DNA of 64,000 nucleotides from Streptomyces cellulosae (GTDB lineage Bacteria; Actinomycetota; Actinomycetes; Streptomycetales; Streptomycetaceae). Position 1 is the first letter of the stretch. The number at the start of each line of letters is the position of its first letter. The notes under the pieces were generated by a model that ran no database searches, was not told where the DNA came from, and worked only from the letters and a program-made list of their open reading frames with translations. The position numbers and the translations under genes were made by a program. Of this stretch, positions 41,887 to 49,479 are shown one piece after another. The stretch covers positions 62,001 to 126,000 of the forward strand of contig BNBH01000013.1 of assembly GCA_014655195.1 (NCBI GenBank), read 5' to 3'.

Positions 41887-44097
41887 GTGACAGCAGCAAC
41901 GCACTCCACCCTCTTCCCGCGGGTACCGGACTCGGCCGACGCGGTGCTCGAAGGTCTCGACCCCGAGCAGCGCGCCGTCGCCACCGCGCTGCACGGGCCG
42001 GTGTGCGTGCTGGCGGGCGCCGGCACCGGCAAGACCAGGGCGATCACCCACCGCATCGCCTACGGGGTGCGCGCCGGCATCCTCCAGCCGTCCAGCGTCC
42101 TCGCCGTCACGTTCACCAACCGCGCGGCGGGGGAGATGCGCGGCCGGCTGCGCCAGCTCGGCGCGGTCGGCGTCCAGGCGCGGACGTTCCACTCCGCGGC
42201 CCTGCGCCAGCTCCAGTACTTCTGGCCCAAGGCAGTCGGCGGGACGCTGCCCCGGCTCGTCGACCGCAAGATCCAGCTTGTCGCCGACGCGGCCGCCGCC
42301 TGCCGGATCCGCCTCGACCGGGGAGAGCTGCGGGACGTCACCGCCGAGATCGAGTGGTCCAAGGTCACCCAGACCGTCCCCGCCGACTACACGGCCGCGG
42401 CCGCCAAGGCCGGCCGGGAGGCCCCCCGCGACCCCGCCGAGATCGCCCAGCTCTACGCCGCCTACGAGGACCTCAAGCGCGAGCGCTCCGTCATCGACTT
42501 CGAGGACGTCCTGCTGCTCACCGTCGCCGTCCTCCAGGACCGGCACGACATCGCCGAGCAGGTGAGGGCGCAGTACCAGCACTTCGTCGTCGACGAGTAC
42601 CAGGACGTCAGCCCCCTCCAGCAGCGCCTGCTGGAGCTGTGGCTCGGCGACCGGGAGAACCTGTGCGTGGTCGGCGACGCCAGCCAGACCATCTACTCCT
42701 TCACCGGCGCCACCCCGGACCACCTCCTCGACTTCCGCGTCCGCCACCCCGGCGCCACCGTCGTCAAGCTCGTCCGCGACTACCGCTCCACCCCCCAGGT
42801 GGTCCGCCTCGCCAACGGCCTGCTCGCCCAGGCTAGGGGCCGCGCCGCCGACCATCGCCTCGAACTGGTCTCCCAGCGCCCCGCCGGACCCGAACCGGTC
42901 TTCACCGAGTACACCGACGAGCCCGCCGAGGCCGAGGGAGCCGCCCGCCGCATCCGCGAGCTGATCGACTCCGGCGTCCCCGCCGGCGAGATCGCCGTCC
43001 TGTTCCGCACCAACGCCCAGTCCGAGACCTACGAGCAGGCCCTCGCCGACGCCGGCGTGCCCTACCAGCTGCGCGGGGCCGAGCGGTTCTTCGACCGCCC
43101 CGAGGTGCGCAACGCGATCACCGCCCTGCGTGCCGCCGCCCGTTTCGGCGGCAACGACGCCCTCCTCGACGACGCCCCCGACCTGCCCTCCCAGGTGCGC
43201 GCCGTGCTCTCCGGCAAGGGCTGGACGCCCCAGCCGCCCGCCGGATCGGGCGCGGTCCGGGAGAGCTGGGAGTCCCTCGCCGCCCTGGTGCACCTCGCCC
43301 AGGACTTCACCGCCGCCAGGAGCGGCGCGACGCTCGCCGACCTCGTCGTCGAACTGGACGAGCGGGCCGGTTCCCAGCACGCCCCCACGGTCCAGGGCGT
43401 CACGCTCGCCTCGCTGCACGCCGCCAAGGGCCTGGAGTGGGACGTCGTCTTCCTGGTCGGCGTCGCCGAGGGCATGATGCCGATCACCTACGCCAAGACG
43501 GACGAGCAGATCGAGGAGGAGCGCCGTCTCCTCTACGTCGGCGTCACCCGCGCCCGTGAGCACCTGCACCTCTCCTGGGCGCTCTCCCGCTCCCCGGGAG
43601 GCCGCCCGAACCGGCGCCCGAGCCGCTTCCTCACGGGACTGCGCCCCGGCTCGCACGCCGTCGCGGGCCGCGCGGGCGCGGCGGGCGCGGGCGGAGTGGA
43701 GCGCGGCTCCTGGACGGCGGCGGCCACCGCGGTCCTCGAACAGGCCCCGCGCCGCCGGCAGCGCACCCCCGCCCGCTGCCGCGTCTGCGGCCGCACGCTC
43801 ACCGACGGCGGCGAGATGAAACTGATGCGCTGCGAGGACTGCCCCTCCGACATGGACGAGGGACTGTACGAGCGGCTGCGCGAATGGCGCGGCGAGCAGG
43901 CGCGGCGCAGCGGCCAGCCCGCCTTCTGCGTCTTCACCGACAAGACGCTGATCGCCATCGCCGAGGCCGTCCCCGACGACGAGCACGAACTGGCCCGGAT
44001 TCCCGGGGTGGGCATGCGCAAGCTGCGCCGTTACGGAGCCGACGTGCTGGCCCTCTGCGCGGGCCGGGACCCCGCCGAGGGACAAGATCAGGACTGA
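41887..44097 (+). CDS. uvrD2: ATP-dependent DNA helicase UvrD2
   Basis: The 736-residue protein has a SF1A helicase core (LAGAGTGKTRA, FTNRAAGEMR, VVDEYQDVS, GDASQTIYSF, LHAAKGLEWD and VGVTRARE). A tetracysteine segment follows (CRVCGRTL with CEDC, about residues 635-665), and then a C-terminal HRDC domain (TLIAIAEAVP, about 690-736). This layout defines UvrD2 of actinobacteria, where the Cys motif is needed for activity. GTG 41887 stands 6 nt after a CAGCAT hexamer, a possible leaderless -10. The wblC promoter follows its stop closely. Confidence 0.9.
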   Translation: MTAATHSTLFPRVPDSADAVLEGLDPEQRAVATALHGPVCVLAGAGTGKTRAITHRIAYGVRAGILQPSSVLAVTFTNRAAGEMRGRLRQLGAVGVQARTFHSAALRQLQYFWPKAVGGTLPRLVDRKIQLVADAAAACRIRLDRGELRDVTAEIEWSKVTQTVPADYTAAAAKAGREAPRDPAEIAQLYAAYEDLKRERSVIDFEDVLLLTVAVLQDRHDIAEQVRAQYQHFVVDEYQDVSPLQQRLLELWLGDRENLCVVGDASQTIYSFTGATPDHLLDFRVRHPGATVVKLVRDYRSTPQVVRLANGLLAQARGRAADHRLELVSQRPAGPEPVFTEYTDEPAEAEGAARRIRELIDSGVPAGEIAVLFRTNAQSETYEQALADAGVPYQLRGAERFFDRPEVRNAITALRAAARFGGNDALLDDAPDLPSQVRAVLSGKGWTPQPPAGSGAVRESWESLAALVHLAQDFTAARSGATLADLVVELDERAGSQHAPTVQGVTLASLHAAKGLEWDVVFLVGVAEGMMPITYAKTDEQIEEERRLLYVGVTRAREHLHLSWALSRSPGGRPNRRPSRFLTGLRPGSHAVAGRAGAAGAGGVERGSWTAAATAVLEQAPRRRQRTPARCRVCGRTLTDGGEMKLMRCEDCPSDMDEGLYERLREWRGEQARRSGQPAFCVFTDKTLIAIAEAVPDDEHELARIPGVGMRKLRRYGADVLALCAGRDPAEGQDQD

Positions 44098-44111
44098 CGC
44101 GAACTCGTCGG

Positions 44112-44150
44112 AAAAATAGTTTGCGCATGCCCCGGGAATCCCCATAGGTT
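44112..44150 (+). promoter_or_regulatory. wblC promoter with AT-rich WblC box
   Basis: AAAAATA at 44112-44118 abuts -35 TTGCGC (44121-44126). An 18-nt spacer leads to -10 TAGGTT (44145-44150), predicting a start near 44157. WhiB7/WblC with the principal sigma factor recognises an AT-rich box just upstream of the -35, so autoregulation is expected. Confidence 0.65.
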
Positions 44151-44192
44151 CTTAGCCACGGGGACAGCGGCCTTCTCGGAGGCCCTGATTCC

Positions 44193-44264
44193 GTGTTGTA
44201 CTTGCATATCCGCGGACCGGTTCGCCCGGTCCCCCGAGACGCCGAGAGGAGGCGAGTCCAGTGA
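44193..44264 (+). CDS. Candidate leader peptide 1 in the wblC leader (23 aa)
   Basis: GGAGG at 44178-44182 precedes GTG 44193. The 23-codon frame starts MLYLHIRGPV and is rich in Arg and Pro near its end (RRRVQ). Its TGA overlaps the GTG start of the next upstream ORF as GTGA. A short hairpin (44169-44184) covers the ribosome site. Translation is unproven. Confidence 0.35.
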   Translation: MLYLHIRGPVRPVPRDAERRRVQ

Positions 44265-44578
44265 TCAGCATCAACACCAGCACCAGCGTCAAACTGACCG
44301 ATCGCTCGGCCGTCTCCCTGTGCATTCTCGGCGCCTCCGACCGGGGCACCGGTCTGTCCGGCATTCGTGCCGTCCGTCCGGCGTCCTCCCTCGCTCCCGC
44401 GGGCCTTGTCGTCCGTGAGCGCGATGAGCGACCGACCAAGGCACTGGAAGCAGCAGTAGTGGCACAGGCGCAGGCCTATGCCTTTGCGGCGGCCGGTGCC
44501 GGATTCCGGAAGCAGACGACGCAGCACCACCTGATGTGGGCCTTCCGTGGGCCAGAACCCTGGAGTGATCCAGCCTGA
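44261..44578 (+). CDS. wblC upstream ORF (105 aa leader ORF)
   Basis: GTG 44261 has a strong AGGAGG 8 nt upstream. The 105-residue product (starting MISINTSTSVKLTDRS) has no recognised domain. Its stop (44576-44578) lies within a CCTGA-TTCG-TCAGG hairpin and only about 20 nt before the intrinsic terminator at 44599, a placement typical of translation-controlled attenuation. Published work on actinobacterial whiB7/wblC describes upstream-ORF control of this gene when antibiotics slow ribosomes. The function is probably regulatory through the act of translation rather than through the peptide. Confidence 0.5.
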   Translation: MISINTSTSVKLTDRSAVSLCILGASDRGTGLSGIRAVRPASSLAPAGLVVRERDERPTKALEAAVVAQAQAYAFAAAGAGFRKQTTQHHLMWAFRGPEPWSDPA

Positions 44579-44587
44579 TTCGTCAGG
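44574..44587 (+). other. UUCG-capped hairpin over the uORF stop
   Basis: Five-base arms CCTGA/TCAGG around TTCG include the uORF stop codon. A ribosome at the stop would melt it, changing pairing just upstream of the terminator. Confidence 0.5.
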
Positions 44588-44598
44588 CCGGCGCCTTC

Positions 44599-44640
44599 AG
44601 GGCCGCGGAACCCCATCCGGGATCCGCGGCCCTTCTGTTT
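44599..44640 (+). terminator. wblC leader attenuator (intrinsic terminator)
   Basis: A perfect 11-bp stem (44599-44609 with 44623-44633) is followed by TCTGTTT, a true U-rich tail and rare in this G+C-rich genome. It lies between the uORF and wblC, about 110 nt before the wblC start. Confidence 0.8.
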
Positions 44641-44747
44641 GCCCGAACGGGGAGACAGGACAAGGCGCCTCGGGACAAGAAGAGAACCCGGTACCAGCCG
44701 CACACCCGGCCGACCGGCCGGAAACGACCAGACGAGGAAGACCAGCC

Positions 44748-45116
44748 GTGCAACTCGAAGCGCACGCCCCGTCCGTACCGCCTTCCGACACGATCCCCAA
44801 GCCCGGCTCCACGGAGGACCCGACCTTGACTCCGCTCACCGCGCTCACCGCGCTCGACGACGCCATCGAGAACCTCGGCGTACCCGTCCCGTGCCGCTCC
44901 TACGACCCGGAGGTCTTCTTCGCCGAGTCGCCCGCGGACGTCGAGTACGCCAAGTCCCTCTGCCGTACCTGCCCGCTGGTCGAGGCCTGCCTCGCCGGCG
45001 CCAAGGAGCGGCGTGAGCCCTGGGGCGTCTGGGGCGGCGAGCTGTTCGTCCAGGGTGTTGTCGTCGCCCGGAAGCGGCCGCGTGGCCGCCCGCGCAAGAA
45101 CCCGGTCTCGGCATGA
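44748..45116 (+). CDS. wblC: WhiB-family transcription factor WblC (WhiB7)
   Basis: The 122-residue protein has a disordered N-terminus and four Cys for the 4Fe-4S cluster (VPCRSYDP, CRTC and VEAC). The WhiB turn GVWGGE follows, then the AT-hook RGRPRKN that is specific to WhiB7-type members. WblC binds the principal sigma factor and AT-rich DNA to activate ribosome-protection and other intrinsic antibiotic-resistance genes. GTG 44748 follows GAGGA by about 9 nt. It sits at the end of a roughly 590-nt leader with promoter box, uORFs and attenuator. In S. coelicolor the orthologue is SCO5190. Confidence 0.95.
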   Translation: MQLEAHAPSVPPSDTIPKPGSTEDPTLTPLTALTALDDAIENLGVPVPCRSYDPEVFFAESPADVEYAKSLCRTCPLVEACLAGAKERREPWGVWGGELFVQGVVVARKRPRGRPRKNPVSA

Positions 45117-45436
45117 ACACCCCCGGAACGATCGACCGCCCCCTCACGCACGACCCCCAGAAGCAGGCCCCGATGACGCCGTCCGCCCACGAGCCCGCAG
45201 GCTCCGCGACCGAAGACTTCACCACCAGCGGTGCGAACGACTCGCGCCAGAACAGGACCCGAGAGATGCAACTCATCCCAGAAGCCCTGGCTCGTGCGCA
45301 TATGCACGACCGACTGCAGGAGGCGCAACGGGAAAGGCGGGCCAGCGGTCTGCTGACCGCGCGCCGGATGCAGCGCCGGGCCGAGCGCGCCTCGCGGCGC
45401 GCCCGCCGGGCGCTGGCCATGGCGGTCATGCAGTAG
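45113..45436 (+). CDS. Small basic protein translationally coupled to WblC
   Basis: The 107-residue protein begins at an ATG overlapping the wblC stop (ATGA), so it is co-expressed with WblC. Its C-terminal 45 residues form a very basic helix (QEAQRERRASGLLTARR) suggesting RNA, ribosome or DNA binding. The N-terminal half is polar and disordered. I recognise no named family; similar short proteins follow wblC in Streptomyces. A perfect terminator follows. Confidence 0.65.
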   Translation: MNTPGTIDRPLTHDPQKQAPMTPSAHEPAGSATEDFTTSGANDSRQNRTREMQLIPEALARAHMHDRLQEAQRERRASGLLTARRMQRRAERASRRARRALAMAVMQ

Positions 45437-45482
45437 GGCATGCCGTCCGAGGCGGCCTCCCCAGCCGGAGGCCCCGATCCCC

Positions 45483-45522
45483 CCGCGGGGGCCGGTCCGT
45501 GCGAACGGACCGGCCCCCGCGG
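45483..45522. terminator. Terminator of the wblC transcription unit
   Basis: An 18-bp perfect stem (45483-45500 with 45505-45522) with tetraloop GCGA. Confidence 0.85.
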
Positions 45523-45567
45523 TGCGTTGACGGCGCGGCACCCTCCGCGCGGAGTTATCGTCGCCGC

Positions 45568-45798
45568 GTGACCAGTCCTCACGAAGGCGGCAACGAAGGC
45601 GGCAGCGGAAGCGACGACGAGGGCTCCGCCGCGGAGCCCGCGCCGCTCGCCTGCGCCCGCTGCGGTGTCCGCGCCGACCGGCCGCCGCCCACCTGGACCC
45701 TCTCCGTCGAGAACGGCGTCCGTCTGCACTACTGCGAGCGCTGCTCCCGCGAGAACCTGCGCGCGATCGAGGGGCGCCTCGACTCGCAGTGGTGGTGA
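45568..45798 (+). CDS. Small zinc-ribbon-like protein, 76 aa
   Basis: The 76-residue protein has an acidic, Gly/Ser-rich first third and then two Cys pairs (CARCGV and CERCSREN), about 30 residues apart, which would form a zinc ribbon. It ends DSQWW. TATCGT at 45556-45561 ends 6 nt before GTG 45568, so the mRNA is probably leaderless. It converges on the ABC1-kinase gene with a 46-bp gap. Function is unknown; a nucleic-acid or protein adaptor role is possible. Confidence 0.65.
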   Translation: MTSPHEGGNEGGSGSDDEGSAAEPAPLACARCGVRADRPPPTWTLSVENGVRLHYCERCSRENLRAIEGRLDSQWW

Positions 45799-45844
45799 GA
45801 CGAACTCGGCCCGTCTCAGGCGCGCCCGGCCGCCCTGCGTGCCG

Positions 45845-47212
45845 TCAGGCCTGCGCCGCTTCCTCCTCCTCGCCCGGCTCCCCGGGGACGAACTCCGGCA
45901 GCCAGTCCTCCAGTTCGTCCCGCAGCCGCACCGTCGCCCCCAGCTGGCACAGCACACCGATGGTGCTCAGCGTGACCCGGTGGATCAGCAGATACGCCGG
46001 CGGCAGATTGAGCTGCTTGGCCAACTGGTAGGCGGGGGACCGGACGTCCGCTATCCGGGCCGCCTGGCTGCGCATCCAGCCCCGGGTGAAGGTGAACGCC
46101 TCGACCCGCGCCGGCTCGATGATCGGCAGCAGATAGTCGAGGACCGCGTCGGGGTCCAGCTCGATGGACTCCTTGACGAAGCCCTCCGCACAGAGCATCC
46201 CGTAGACGGCCTCCGCCTCTCCGTCCAGCGTCATCCGCAGCGCCTCGCCGATGGGGGAGGGCAGCCCGCCCGGGAGCCGGTCGACCGTGCCGAAGTCCAG
46301 GACGCCGAGGCGCCAGTCGTCCTCGCCACCGGGGCCGCCGGGCAGCAGACGGAAGTTGCCCGGGTGCGGGTCGGCGTGCAGCAGGCCCGTGCGGGCGGGG
46401 CCGGAGAACAGGAAACGGGCCAGGAGCTGACCGGCCCGGTCGCGCTGCTCCTCGGTGCCGTCCGCGATGACCTCCGACAGCGGGACGCCGTCCATCCACT
46501 CGGTGACCAGCACCTGGTCAGACTGGTGCACCACGTCCGGCACGACCACGTCCGGGTCGCCGGCGAACTCCTCCGCGTGCGCCCGCTGGGCCTGCGCCTC
46601 CAGGCCGTAGTCCAGCTCCTCGGAGACCCGGTCCTTGAGCTCCGTGATGAGCGGCTTGACGTCCATGCCGGGGACCAGCGGGCCCAGCAGCCGCGCGAAA
46701 CGGCTCAGCTGGTTGAGGTCGGACAGCAGGGCCTCACCGGCGCCCGGGTACTGCACCTTGACCGCGACCTCACGGCCGTCGTGCCACACCGCCCGGTGCA
46801 CCTGGCCGATGGAGGCCGCCGCGGCCGGCTTGTCCTCGAACGTCCGGAACAGCTCCTGCCAGTCCTCGCCCAGCCGCTCCGCCAGCACCCCGTGCACCGT
46901 GCGGGTCGGCATCGGCGGGGCGGCCTCCTGAAGCTTGGTCAGAGCGGCGCGGTAAGGTCCCGCGACCTCCTCGGGCAGGGCCGACTCGAAGACCGAGAGG
47001 GCCTGGCCGAACTTCATGGCGCCGCCCTTGAGCTCGCCCAGCACCTTGAACAGCTGGTCGGCGGTGCGCTGCTGAAGCTCCCGGCCGACCAGCTCCGCGG
47101 ACTCGCCCACGATCCGCTTGCCCAGTCCCCAGGTGGCCCGCCCGGCGAAGCCGAGCGGGAGCGCGGCCAGCTTGGCGGTGCGGGTGACCGCCTTGCGGGG
47201 AAGATCAGACAT
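45845..47212 (-). CDS. ABC1/AarF (ADCK/UbiB) family atypical kinase
   Basis: The 455-residue protein has the UbiB/ADCK signature: KGGAMKFGQALS (KxGQ motif), the Ala-rich nucleotide loop AAAASIGQVHRAV, VAVKVQYPG (Lys), SEELDYGLEA (ExD), HADPHPGNF (catalytic loop) and LDFGTV (metal-binding Asp). Members act as ATPases in isoprenoid-lipid biology. It corresponds to mycobacterial Rv3197, which adjoins whiB7. ATG 47212 follows GGAGGG. It overlaps the end of the ThiF-like gene by 8 nt, so they form one minus-strand operon. Confidence 0.9.
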   Translation of the reverse strand: MSDLPRKAVTRTAKLAALPLGFAGRATWGLGKRIVGESAELVGRELQQRTADQLFKVLGELKGGAMKFGQALSVFESALPEEVAGPYRAALTKLQEAAPPMPTRTVHGVLAERLGEDWQELFRTFEDKPAAAASIGQVHRAVWHDGREVAVKVQYPGAGEALLSDLNQLSRFARLLGPLVPGMDVKPLITELKDRVSEELDYGLEAQAQRAHAEEFAGDPDVVVPDVVHQSDQVLVTEWMDGVPLSEVIADGTEEQRDRAGQLLARFLFSGPARTGLLHADPHPGNFRLLPGGPGGEDDWRLGVLDFGTVDRLPGGLPSPIGEALRMTLDGEAEAVYGMLCAEGFVKESIELDPDAVLDYLLPIIEPARVEAFTFTRGWMRSQAARIADVRSPAYQLAKQLNLPPAYLLIHRVTLSTIGVLCQLGATVRLRDELEDWLPEFVPGEPGEEEEAAQA

Positions 47213-48452
47213 GCGCCCTCCAGGTCCCTGCCGGCCGCTCCGCGTCCGCCTGACGGCGCGACTCCTTCGACGGCCCGTGCCCGGCCATTGTCTCGTGCGA
47301 CCCCCCGTCGGCGGAGGTGTGTTCTCCCTTACCTTTCTCCGGGCTTCCGTCAATCCCTTCCGGGCCGGTGCCCGCGGCCCCGCACGGGCAGCGGCGGTGC
47401 GGGGTGACCGGCCGGGGCTGCCAGTGCAGCTGCGGCAGGGACACCTCCCAGCGGGCGCCCGCGCTGGACGGCATCCGCCCGTCGAGGAAGGCCAGCGCAT
47501 GGGCGGCGGCCAGTCCCGCGACCGTCGCGGCCAGCGCCGCATCGCAGGCGCCCACCCTGCGCTGCCGTCCCGAGCGCCACTGCGCCACCAGCCGCGGCCA
47601 CGCCGGGTCCCGGTCGATCCGGTCCTCCTGGAGACAGCCCGCGCACGCTGTCTCGCCGGGCAGGACCAGCGGACCGACCACACCCGTGCCCTCCACCACC
47701 CCCGCATATAGATGAGGAGTGCCCGACGCCAGAAGGGATTCGTTGGACGCCGGATCCGGCGCGTGCACGGCGACGTCGTCCCGAGGGGCGAGCAGCACCA
47801 GGGAGTGCCCGGTGACGTCCTCGGCCAGGGGTGAGCGGGCCGTGCCGCGTGGAGGGCGGTCCGGCGCGCACCGGCGTACGAGCCGACGGGCCGCCTCCTC
47901 CCTGCGCTCGCCGACCGCCTCGGCCGGCAGCCCGCCCGGCGCCACGTCCCACGGCTCCACCCGGCCGACGTCCCGTACCTCGACCTCGCCGACGCCCGCG
48001 CCCGACAGCAGCGCCGCCACCGTCGCCCCCACCCGGCCCACGCCTCTGACCTGCACCCGCATGCTCCGCCGCGCCGCCAGCACCCGCAGCGGATCGCCCG
48101 GACCGGCAGTGGTCAGGCCGAGCGAGGCCCAGTCCGGGCGGAGCCGGTCCAGCGCCTCCGGTCTGGCGCGCAGGGCGTCGGCGGCCGGCCCGCCGCCCCG
48201 CGAGTCGTCCAGCAGCCCCGCCCGCGACAGCCGCCGCACCAGCCGGTCGACATGACCGTCGGGCAGCTCCATACGCCGGGCCTCCTCGCGCAGCAGCTCA
48301 AGACCCCGCGTGCCGTCGAACAGCTCCAGCAGGCTGCCCGTGGCCGTGTCCACCGGCCCCAGGGTCAGCGCCTGGGCCGGCGTCATCCCGAACTGCACGG
48401 TGTTGCGGTCCCGCCAGCCGCGCCTGAGTGCGGGCTTGAGCATCGGATGCAT
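47205..48452 (-). CDS. ThiF-like (E1-fold) protein, TOMM cyclase-docking type
   Basis: The 415-residue protein has an N-terminal winged-helix-like region (about 1-100), then an E1-type Rossmann region with VRGVGRVGATVAALLSGAGVG split over strand and helix. The C-terminal part has LPGETACAGCLQEDRIDRDPAW, a pattern I associate with leader-peptide-binding ThiF homologues of azole-peptide clusters. No precursor peptide or cyclodehydratase partner is nearby, so a stand-alone actinobacterial role is likelier. ATG 48452 has a GGGGG run upstream. Its last residues overlap the kinase start. Confidence 0.7.
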   Translation of the reverse strand: MHPMLKPALRRGWRDRNTVQFGMTPAQALTLGPVDTATGSLLELFDGTRGLELLREEARRMELPDGHVDRLVRRLSRAGLLDDSRGGGPAADALRARPEALDRLRPDWASLGLTTAGPGDPLRVLAARRSMRVQVRGVGRVGATVAALLSGAGVGEVEVRDVGRVEPWDVAPGGLPAEAVGERREEAARRLVRRCAPDRPPRGTARSPLAEDVTGHSLVLLAPRDDVAVHAPDPASNESLLASGTPHLYAGVVEGTGVVGPLVLPGETACAGCLQEDRIDRDPAWPRLVAQWRSGRQRRVGACDAALAATVAGLAAAHALAFLDGRMPSSAGARWEVSLPQLHWQPRPVTPHRRCPCGAAGTGPEGIDGSPEKGKGEHTSADGGSHETMAGHGPSKESRRQADAERPAGTWRAHV

Positions 48453-48721
48453 GACTGACCCCCGTCTGTCCTTACACGTACTTGATCCGTGCCTGATCCG
48501 CCCCTGCGGCCAGGCATGACACACCTCACCGATCGCCCCGAAACCGAATCCGCCGGGGCTCCCGGCCGGCGCTGCCAGCATGCCCGGGCCGGTCGGAGGG
48601 CCGTCGAGAGTTGTCCACAGGCACCCGAATTCGTCGTACAAATCCGGCGCCCGGTGACGGGATCGTCGGAGAAGCGTCCCGGAGCCGGGACTTCCCCCGG
48701 TCCAGCGGGTACGGTCGGGAC

Positions 48722-49318
48722 GTGCCCGCCGACCCACTGCACCGCGCCGGACCGTCTCAGCGCAGCGCGAAGAGCCAGCCGAAGGACGGCTCACGGGCGA
48801 GCGCGATCGAGGTCCGCAGGAGTGCCCGCCGACGCCGGACGGTCTCCGCGTACCGCGAGGGCGATCGCACCGTCGTGCTCATCCCCGCCCGGATGTCCGA
48901 GGCGGAGGAGCAGCGCTGGGTGCGCGTCATGCTCGACAAGCTCGCCGCGCAGGAGAGCAGGCGGACCCTCGGGGACGCCGAGCTGGCCGAGCGCGCGCGG
49001 CGGCTGTCGGAGCAGTACTTCGACGGGCGGGCCCGCCCCCGCTCGGTGCGCTGGGTGACCAACCAGAACACGCGATGGGGTTCCTGCACCCCGTCCGACG
49101 GGAGCATCCGGCTGTCCCACCGGCTCCAGGGCATGCCGGAGTACGTCGTCGACTACGTGCTCTGCCACGAACTGGCGCACCTTCTGGTGCCCGGTCACGG
49201 GCCCCGGTTCTGGCGGCTCCTCGAGGCGTACCCGAAGACCGAACGGGCCCGCGGCTACCTCGAGGGCGTGGTCGCGGCCGACCGTCTGCCGCACGCCCCC
49301 GGCGCCCGGGACGAGTGA
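48722..49318 (+). CDS. YgjP/WLM-like zinc metallopeptidase
   Basis: The 198-residue protein has the YgjP-type layout: basic N-terminus, WVTNQNTRWGSC substrate-region motif, then LCHELAHLLVPGHGPRFW carrying HELAH plus a downstream His (split here by the helix). Such gluzincins resemble SprT and WLM proteases; substrates are uncertain. TACGGT at 48710-48715 ends 6 nt before GTG 48722, indicating a leaderless mRNA. It diverges from the ThiF-like gene across about 270 bp. Confidence 0.82.
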   Translation: MPADPLHRAGPSQRSAKSQPKDGSRASAIEVRRSARRRRTVSAYREGDRTVVLIPARMSEAEEQRWVRVMLDKLAAQESRRTLGDAELAERARRLSEQYFDGRARPRSVRWVTNQNTRWGSCTPSDGSIRLSHRLQGMPEYVVDYVLCHELAHLLVPGHGPRFWRLLEAYPKTERARGYLEGVVAADRLPHAPGARDE

Positions 49319-49479
49319 CACCTCCCCGCGCCGGCACCCAGGACCGCCTCCCCTTGTGAACGCGGAGCGAGGGCGCCTGCGCGTTGTGTACCGGGTCTGT
49401 ACCGACTTCCTCCGGTGTCCGTGATTGCCGTTAGCCTGGCGCGACGCACTCACATACGGGATGGGGGACGGTCGTACGT

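Noticed and set aside
44134..44160. GGGAAT in the wblC promoter region as a sigma-R -35
   Set aside because: No GTT lies 18-19 nt downstream; the only nearby GTT is 8 nt away. The -35/-10 pair TTGCGC/TAGGTT is more convincing.
47205..48452. A RiPP (azole peptide) cluster around the ThiF-like gene
   Set aside because: No precursor peptide, cyclodehydratase or transporter is seen; neighbours are conserved household genes.
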